This document shows, one piece after another, positions 6,721-10,267 of a DNA stretch of 10,267 nt. A model generated the notes under the pieces. That model did not search any database. It was not told the origin of the DNA and saw only the letters and a list, made by a program, of their open reading frames with translations. Origin of the DNA: Verrucomicrobiota bacterium (GTDB lineage: Bacteria > Verrucomicrobiota > Verrucomicrobiia > Verrucomicrobiales > Akkermansiaceae); the NCBI GenBank assembly GCA_026397695.1, contig JAPLUJ010000439.1, positions 1 through 10,267 on the forward strand. Reading direction: 5' to 3'. The first letter of the stretch is position 1, and each line of letters begins with the position of its first letter. The translations under genes and the position numbers were made by a program.

Positions 6721-8184
6721 CTACGCTGGTGGTCTGGCATGGGCTTTTGTGACAATCCCGTTAATTTCCCTCAGCACCCCTGGATCAAGGGGCGCAACCT
6801 GGTAATGATCAAGAATATCCCTGGCCTTCTGCAGCGCGTGATCGGCCATGCTTTTCATCCCACCGGTGTGCCAGCGGTTGAAATTCTGTCTGACTATAAG
6901 GTTGCTACTCCACAACCGCTTCTTGAATTCATTGATCGTAACATCACTATCCATGAAATACATCGGGGCTTCCAGTGATTGCCTGATGTCATTGAAAATG
7001 GCGTCGTGATCCAGATCCCCTTGAAAAGAACCTGGATCGGTTACCAACCGCTTGATCATGGAAATCATTTCATTATCTATCAATATCTGCTCGTAGCTGG
7101 CGCAATTCATGCTATCCATTTCACAAGTTGATCCGTGGATGAGATTGATGCCGCTAAGCACGGAAATCAACATGCCCGGCAGCTTCTCCATGACCAATTG
7201 AGCGTCAGAAAGCTTGGAATCCCCGGATATAATGCACTGGCTCGGCAAACCGTAATACTCGGCCATTTTTTGTCCTGCGACATAGTACTGCCAGATTTCC
7301 GGTGAAGCCGAAACCGTTTCCGCACTGCGCATATCGATGGTGCCGGCCATAATCATGTACAAAAAAGGATTGCCGGGATTGATGTGCTGAATGATCACAA
7401 GAGCAGCCAACACATTGGCATTGGCCAAAGCCAGGGAGCCTTCCAGGGTAACAGGACCTGTCATTCCCATAACCGGATAAGCGGCCAACCCGGTGGGAAT
7501 CCCCCGCGCGGCGCATTTCATCATTGCTTCACAACCATTTTTCACGATTCCCAGGGTGGCTTCCGCAGAAATATCGTGAATGGTAAAAAAGGGTTTATCC
7601 CGTAAGGACTTCTCGCTGCCCCGAATGGCCAGGGCCATGTTGTAGATATCATCCACCTCTTCAGGTTTGTCCACCACGAAGGCGCAGGGCTTCGTGGTGT
7701 TTTTGAGCATTTCCGCCGCCATATCCAATCTGAAGGTTGCCGGATCGGCATCCATGGCATCCACTATCTCATGCATGACATCAAGATTGGGCAGAGCGTC
7801 CTGCAGGCGGGTCATATCCGCCAGATCCTTTAATGTCGATGGGCGATAGGTCCCATCCAAATCCCTCACCCGTATTGCCGCCGCACCACTCATGAACGCC
7901 ACGTTATCTCCGCCGATGGCAATGCTTTTTTCACCCGACCTGTCGAACAGTCCGTATTGCGGAATGACCCTCTTGAGGGATTCCGCAATGACATGCTCGG
8001 GGATGAATACCCTTGTCCGGCTGCCGTTGACTTTACAACCGATGGCTACCAGGAGGTCCAGCGCTTTGCCGAATGTAATGGGTATCCCGATCTCATTCAG
8101 GATTCGCAAGGAAATATCATGTACGGCCGCGGCGGAAAACCGGGACTTCAAGGATAGGACGTTTTTATTTATGTTTTCAATCAT
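6721..8184 (-). CDS. MttB-superfamily (trimethylamine:corrinoid) methyltransferase, non-pyrrolysine type
   Basis: A 487-residue protein of the MttB superfamily. Characterised members move a methyl group from a quaternary or tertiary amine to a corrinoid protein. Non-pyrrolysine members include MtgB (glycine betaine), MtpB (proline betaine), MtcB (carnitine) and MtyB (gamma-butyrobetaine). Family-like features are the N-terminal VHDISLRILNEIGI, PVMGMTGPVTLEGSLALANA at 237-256, a barrel-type MAGTIDMRSAE at 279-289, and HGSTCEMDSMN near 350-360. There is no in-frame amber codon, so this is not a pyrrolysine enzyme. The start ATG 8184 is favoured because AAGAGA sits six bases upstream; ATG 8190 is also possible. 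It lies 29 bases after rhaT and before rhaM. No partner corrinoid protein or reactivase is in the window. The substrate is unknown. Confidence 0.85.
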   Translation of the reverse strand: MIENINKNVLSLKSRFSAAAVHDISLRILNEIGIPITFGKALDLLVAIGCKVNGSRTRVFIPEHVIAESLKRVIPQYGLFDRSGEKSIAIGGDNVAFMSGAAAIRVRDLDGTYRPSTLKDLADMTRLQDALPNLDVMHEIVDAMDADPATFRLDMAAEMLKNTTKPCAFVVDKPEEVDDIYNMALAIRGSEKSLRDKPFFTIHDISAEATLGIVKNGCEAMMKCAARGIPTGLAAYPVMGMTGPVTLEGSLALANANVLAALVIIQHINPGNPFLYMIMAGTIDMRSAETVSASPEIWQYYVAGQKMAEYYGLPSQCIISGDSKLSDAQLVMEKLPGMLISVLSGINLIHGSTCEMDSMNCASYEQILIDNEMISMIKRLVTDPGSFQGDLDHDAIFNDIRQSLEAPMYFMDSDVTINEFKKRLWSSNLIVRQNFNRWHTGGMKSMADHALQKARDILDHYQVAPLDPGVLREINGIVTKAHARPPA

Positions 8185-8190
8185 AATCAT

Positions 8191-8196
8191 TCTCTT
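8191..8196 (-). promoter_or_regulatory. Ribosome binding site that decides the mttB-like start
   Basis: The coding strand reads AAGAGA, then ATGATT, then ATG. AAGAGA is a partial Shine-Dalgarno whose spacing of six bases fits ATG 8184 and is too close for ATG 8190. Confidence 0.45.
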
Positions 8197-8213
8197 GTAA
8201 TTTCTATCTTCCG

Positions 8214-9263
8214 TTACTTGCCGATGAAAGCGAGATAGGCGCCCAAACCGGCTATACCAACTGATGCGATAAGTGTAATTATACCGCCAAAGATAATCAT
8301 CAGCGTGCGTTTGCCCGAGCCTTTCCATTCGCGGAACAAAAGACCCCATATATTACTGAAGGCGATGATAAGCGCCATGTAAATACTCCAACTGGCAAAA
8401 TCACATTTGCCCATCTTCGGCGCACACATGCCATAAAACATGAAGCCCAAATACGCCACCGCTCCGGCCAATGCGCATAACAAGTAATTCGACAAAAGCG
8501 ATACATCCCGACTGCCATAATACTCTTTCAAGGTGCGGTTTTTCAGGTTAAGAATGACACACCAGACGAAATTGGAAAGTGCTCCGCCCACCAGGATAAG
8601 CATGCAAACCAGATTGTTCACGAAATTGGCATTGGCACCCACAGCCAATGCCTGGTCGGCAATGGGTTTGCCCGCCTCGATCCCAAATGCAAAGCAGGCG
8701 CTCATGATACCACACAGCAGCGCCACTACCATTCCTTTCTTGAAATCAAATTCTCCAATACTTTCCTTTTTCTGTTCTTGTGACAGTTCGCGTTCTTTAG
8801 CCAAGCCGGCCCAGCCGCACACCGCAATGCCGACAAGACAAACAACCACGCTGCCTAAAGTAACCAGCCCGGACGTGGTGGTGAGCAGGGCGCCTAATTT
8901 ACCCGCAAAGAGAGGGGGCATGATCGTGCCGAAGGCGGCACAATACCCCATCGTCAGGGCATACCCAAGAGACAGGCCAAGATAGCGTATTGACAAGCCC
9001 CACAACAAATTGCCGATTCCCCATAAAAAACCGAAAACGCAGCAATAAACAATGCTGCCGGGAGGTGACGAGCGCAGCACTGACAGAAGGTCCGGTACTG
9101 TTATAAAAGCAGTTATCACGGGAGCAATGGCATAGGCCAGGGTATTGCCCACGTTCCAGTACGTTTCCCAGGACCAGCGCTGAACTTTCTTGAAAGGAAT
9201 ATAAAAGCTTGCGGCGCACAAAGCACCGAGAGCATTGTAGAGAAGGCCGAAAACTAAAACCAT
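8214..9263 (-). CDS. rhaT: L-rhamnose/H+ symporter
   Basis: A 349-residue inner-membrane protein of the RhaT family in the drug/metabolite transporter superfamily, which imports L-rhamnose (and L-lyxose in E. coli) with protons. E. coli RhaT has 344 residues. Landmarks shared with it are GALCAASFYIPFKKVQRWSW near residues 13-32 (E. coli has FYAPFKKVKKWSWET), WGIGNLLWGLSIRYLGLSLG at 81-100, LKKG-like FKKGMVVALLCGI at 174-186, and LFREWKGSGKR at 309-319. About ten hydrophobic segments are visible, as expected, with a charged cytoplasmic loop at about 155-175 (KERELSQEQKKE). It is the first gene of the run with mttB-like and rhaM. Only a weak ribosome site precedes ATG 9263. Because the fit to E. 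coli is partial, a related deoxysugar as substrate cannot be excluded. Confidence 0.93.
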   Translation of the reverse strand: MVLVFGLLYNALGALCAASFYIPFKKVQRWSWETYWNVGNTLAYAIAPVITAFITVPDLLSVLRSSPPGSIVYCCVFGFLWGIGNLLWGLSIRYLGLSLGYALTMGYCAAFGTIMPPLFAGKLGALLTTTSGLVTLGSVVVCLVGIAVCGWAGLAKERELSQEQKKESIGEFDFKKGMVVALLCGIMSACFAFGIEAGKPIADQALAVGANANFVNNLVCMLILVGGALSNFVWCVILNLKNRTLKEYYGSRDVSLLSNYLLCALAGAVAYLGFMFYGMCAPKMGKCDFASWSIYMALIIAFSNIWGLLFREWKGSGKRTLMIIFGGIITLIASVGIAGLGAYLAFIGK

Positions 9264-9394
9264 ACTCGGAAATTGCTTTTGTGGTGACGGCCGTTGCCAG
9301 AGCCGGTGGGGCGTTCAATATTCCATTAGTCTGCCAGTATCCGGAAAGGCCGGCTAACGGCAGGACTGATGGCAGTTGCGGTGGCGGTTGGCAA

Positions 9395-9407
9395 GGGAAT
9401 TATTCCC
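9395..9407. promoter_or_regulatory. Perfect 13-base palindrome, candidate operator upstream of rhaT
   Basis: The sequence gggaattattccc is a perfect odd palindrome (gggaat, t, attccc) about 130 bases upstream of the rhaT ATG. On the coding strand its middle reads AATAAT, which resembles a -10 box but has no -35 partner at the right distance. It could bind a dimeric repressor or activator of the rhamnose operon, or be chance. Confidence 0.3.
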
Positions 9408-9434
9408 GGCGGGCGCGATTTTGTTGTCTGCCGC

Positions 9435-9457
9435 GCCCCCCGGTTCAGCCAGGGGGC
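9435..9457. other. GC-rich hairpin without a T-tract
   Basis: Six-base arms gccccc (9435-9440) and gggggc (9452-9457) enclose cggttcagcca, which can form a further GG/CC pair after one mismatch. There is no T-run on either side. The role is unknown; it could be a structured leader element for rhaT or chance. Confidence 0.2.
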
Positions 9458-9605
9458 AGTCACCGGGAGGACAGATGTTCACAGCGTTCCGCGGCTGGAA
9501 CCGGACGGAGCACGATGGGCTGGAGCAAAGCGCCAGCCCGCAGGGGACCGCCGGCGGGCGGGATCAATGGACCCGCAGGCAACAGCTCGTGGGCGCCGCG
9601 TGTTG

Positions 9606-9890
9606 TTAGATTTCAAGCGATCTTCTGGCTGGCAATTTCCCCGGCCAGTTCCAGATCACAAGGTCTTCGCTCGATGCCATGCCGATTGAAGCATTCCTGT
9701 CAAAGTCCCCCTCATATTCTTTCAGGGGGCCGGAGCCATGAAAAAACATCAGATAGTTTTCAATGCCTTTGACATTTTTGAGGTTGATCACAGTGCCGGC
9801 CGATACCCTGCCTTTAGCCCAACCCCTCGGCGCGGTGACGCGACCTGTGGGTGAAAAGCTCAATATCGGGGCGTGTCCTGTCGGTGGTGC
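9606..9890 (-). pseudogene. C-terminal fragment of a GH43-like glycosidase gene
   Basis: A 94-codon open frame on the minus strand, bounded upstream by an in-frame TAG (9891-9893) and with no ATG at its head (only TTG at 9861-9863). Its translation contains GWAKGRVSAGTVINL, YLMFFHGSGP, DFDRNASIG and EDLVIWNWPGK, which recall the last blade of GH43-like five-bladed propeller proteins, where WPGK is often the very end. It therefore looks like the 3' piece of a decayed or truncated gene. The start codon and the N-terminal two thirds or so are missing, and the region upstream gives no matching peptide in any frame. The family call is from memory and could be a relative of GH43. Confidence 0.5.
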
Positions 9891-10016
9891 CTAACGGAAA
9901 AGGACAGGTGTGTGCTAGGCCGGAAGAAATGAGTCATGATTCCACCTTGCCACAGCCCTGCTTGACAGGCAGCATCGAACTGATTTGAGAGATTAGAACC
10001 ACCAGCCAACACCGCC

Positions 10017-10267
10017 ATGAATCCCGTTTCACCCCTGCTTCTCTCCCTGGCATTTCTGACACTGGTCGGATCCGCTCAGGACAAGACCGTGCCTGTGCCT
10101 GAACTGGAAACATTGAAGAAGGAATATGCATCGCTGGTCAAGACCGCCAACGGACAGCATCTGGCTGCGGTCGCCGAGTTGGACAAAAAGTATATCGCAA
10201 AACTGGAACAAGCACAACAGACGGCGCAACAAGCCGGCAAGCTGGATGAGGCGCTGGCACTAGATGA
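10017..10267 (+). CDS. Secreted N-terminal coiled-coil protein (C-terminus cut by window edge)
   Basis: ATG at 10017 opens 83 codons on the plus strand with no stop before the right edge. Residues 1-20 form a signal peptide (PLLLSLAFLTLVGSA, cleavage before QDK). Residues about 28-80 are charged, Lys/Glu/Ala/Gln-rich and helical with heptad-like spacing (LETLKKEYASL, DKKYIAKLEQAQQ, AGKLDEALALD). Exported proteins of Verrucomicrobia and Planctomycetes often start with this type of helical region before another domain, but that later part is outside the window, so no function is given. It is divergent from the rhaT operon and the GH43-like fragment. A TTGACA at 9962-9967 lies upstream but lacks a good -10. 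Confidence 0.75.
   Translation, partial: MNPVSPLLLSLAFLTLVGSAQDKTVPVPELETLKKEYASLVKTANGQHLAAVAELDKKYIAKLEQAQQTAQQAGKLDEALALD

Larger units (their letters stand above)
9264..9605. other. Non-coding upstream region of the rhaT operon
   Basis: About 340 bases with no convincing gene on either strand. It should contain the rhaT promoter. It holds a 13-base palindrome (9395-9407) and a short hairpin (9435-9457). No convincing -35/-10 pair was found. Base composition changes from mixed near rhaT to strongly GC-rich from about 9360 leftwards on the coding strand, that is, towards higher coordinates. Confidence 0.6.

Noticed and set aside
8185..8349. A longer N-terminus for the mttB-like protein starting at 8349
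   Set aside because: The extension would lie mostly inside the rhaT coding region and has no family-like sequence; starts at 8184 or 8190 fit the ribosome site and the gene spacing.
9209..9772. A 187-codon plus-strand frame crossing the rhaT start and upstream region
   Set aside because: Low-complexity Arg/Ser/Gly/Pro sequence that overlaps the rhaT N-terminus and the glycosidase-like fragment antisense.
9962..9998. TTGACA as the -35 box of a promoter for the divergent plus-strand gene
   Set aside because: No -10 box with acceptable match lies 16-18 bases downstream; the better AT-rich stretch is too far away.

Overview
The window looks like part of a chromosome from the PVC superphylum, most likely Verrucomicrobiota, Kiritimatiellota or Lentisphaerota. 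The clues are a secreted S1-type sulfatase, large secreted proteins with tandem sugar-binding-like modules, an MttB-superfamily methyltransferase without pyrrolysine, an RhaT/RhaM pair, and a secreted N-terminal coiled-coil protein of a type familiar from Verrucomicrobia and Planctomycetes. The taxonomic call is inference from gene style. No rRNA, tRNA, CRISPR array or insertion sequence was recognised.

Layout: every gene is on the minus strand except the one at the right edge, so transcription runs right to left from about 9263. Block 1 (9263 to 6305) holds an L-rhamnose/H+ symporter (rhaT), an MttB-like methyltransferase 29 bases further on, and an L-rhamnose mutarotase (rhaM). This block is visibly poorer in G+C than both flanks. 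Block 2 (6179 to 1) is GC-rich and holds exported proteins. These are a sulfatase with an intact CSPSR motif, a 992-residue protein with a helical-toroid-like middle and a C-terminal CBM9-like domain, a 39-residue signal-peptide-like small ORF, and the first 506 residues of a large secreted protein with two tandem sugar-binding-like modules. The small ORF's stop overlaps the next start as ATGA. The far right (9264 to 10267) holds an upstream region with a perfect 13-base palindrome, a broken fragment resembling the end of a GH43-like glycosidase gene, and the start of a divergent plus-strand gene for an exported coiled-coil protein.

How it may work together: the sulfatase, the toroid/CBM9 protein and the tandem-module protein would act outside the cytoplasm on a sulfated glycan. 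RhaT would import released L-rhamnose and RhaM would interconvert its anomers. The rhamnose isomerase, kinase and aldolase are not in the window. The odd partner is the methyltransferase between the two rhamnose genes, since its family demethylates quaternary amines and has no textbook role in rhamnose use. The whole-locus reading as a rhamnose-containing sulfated glycan system is inference.
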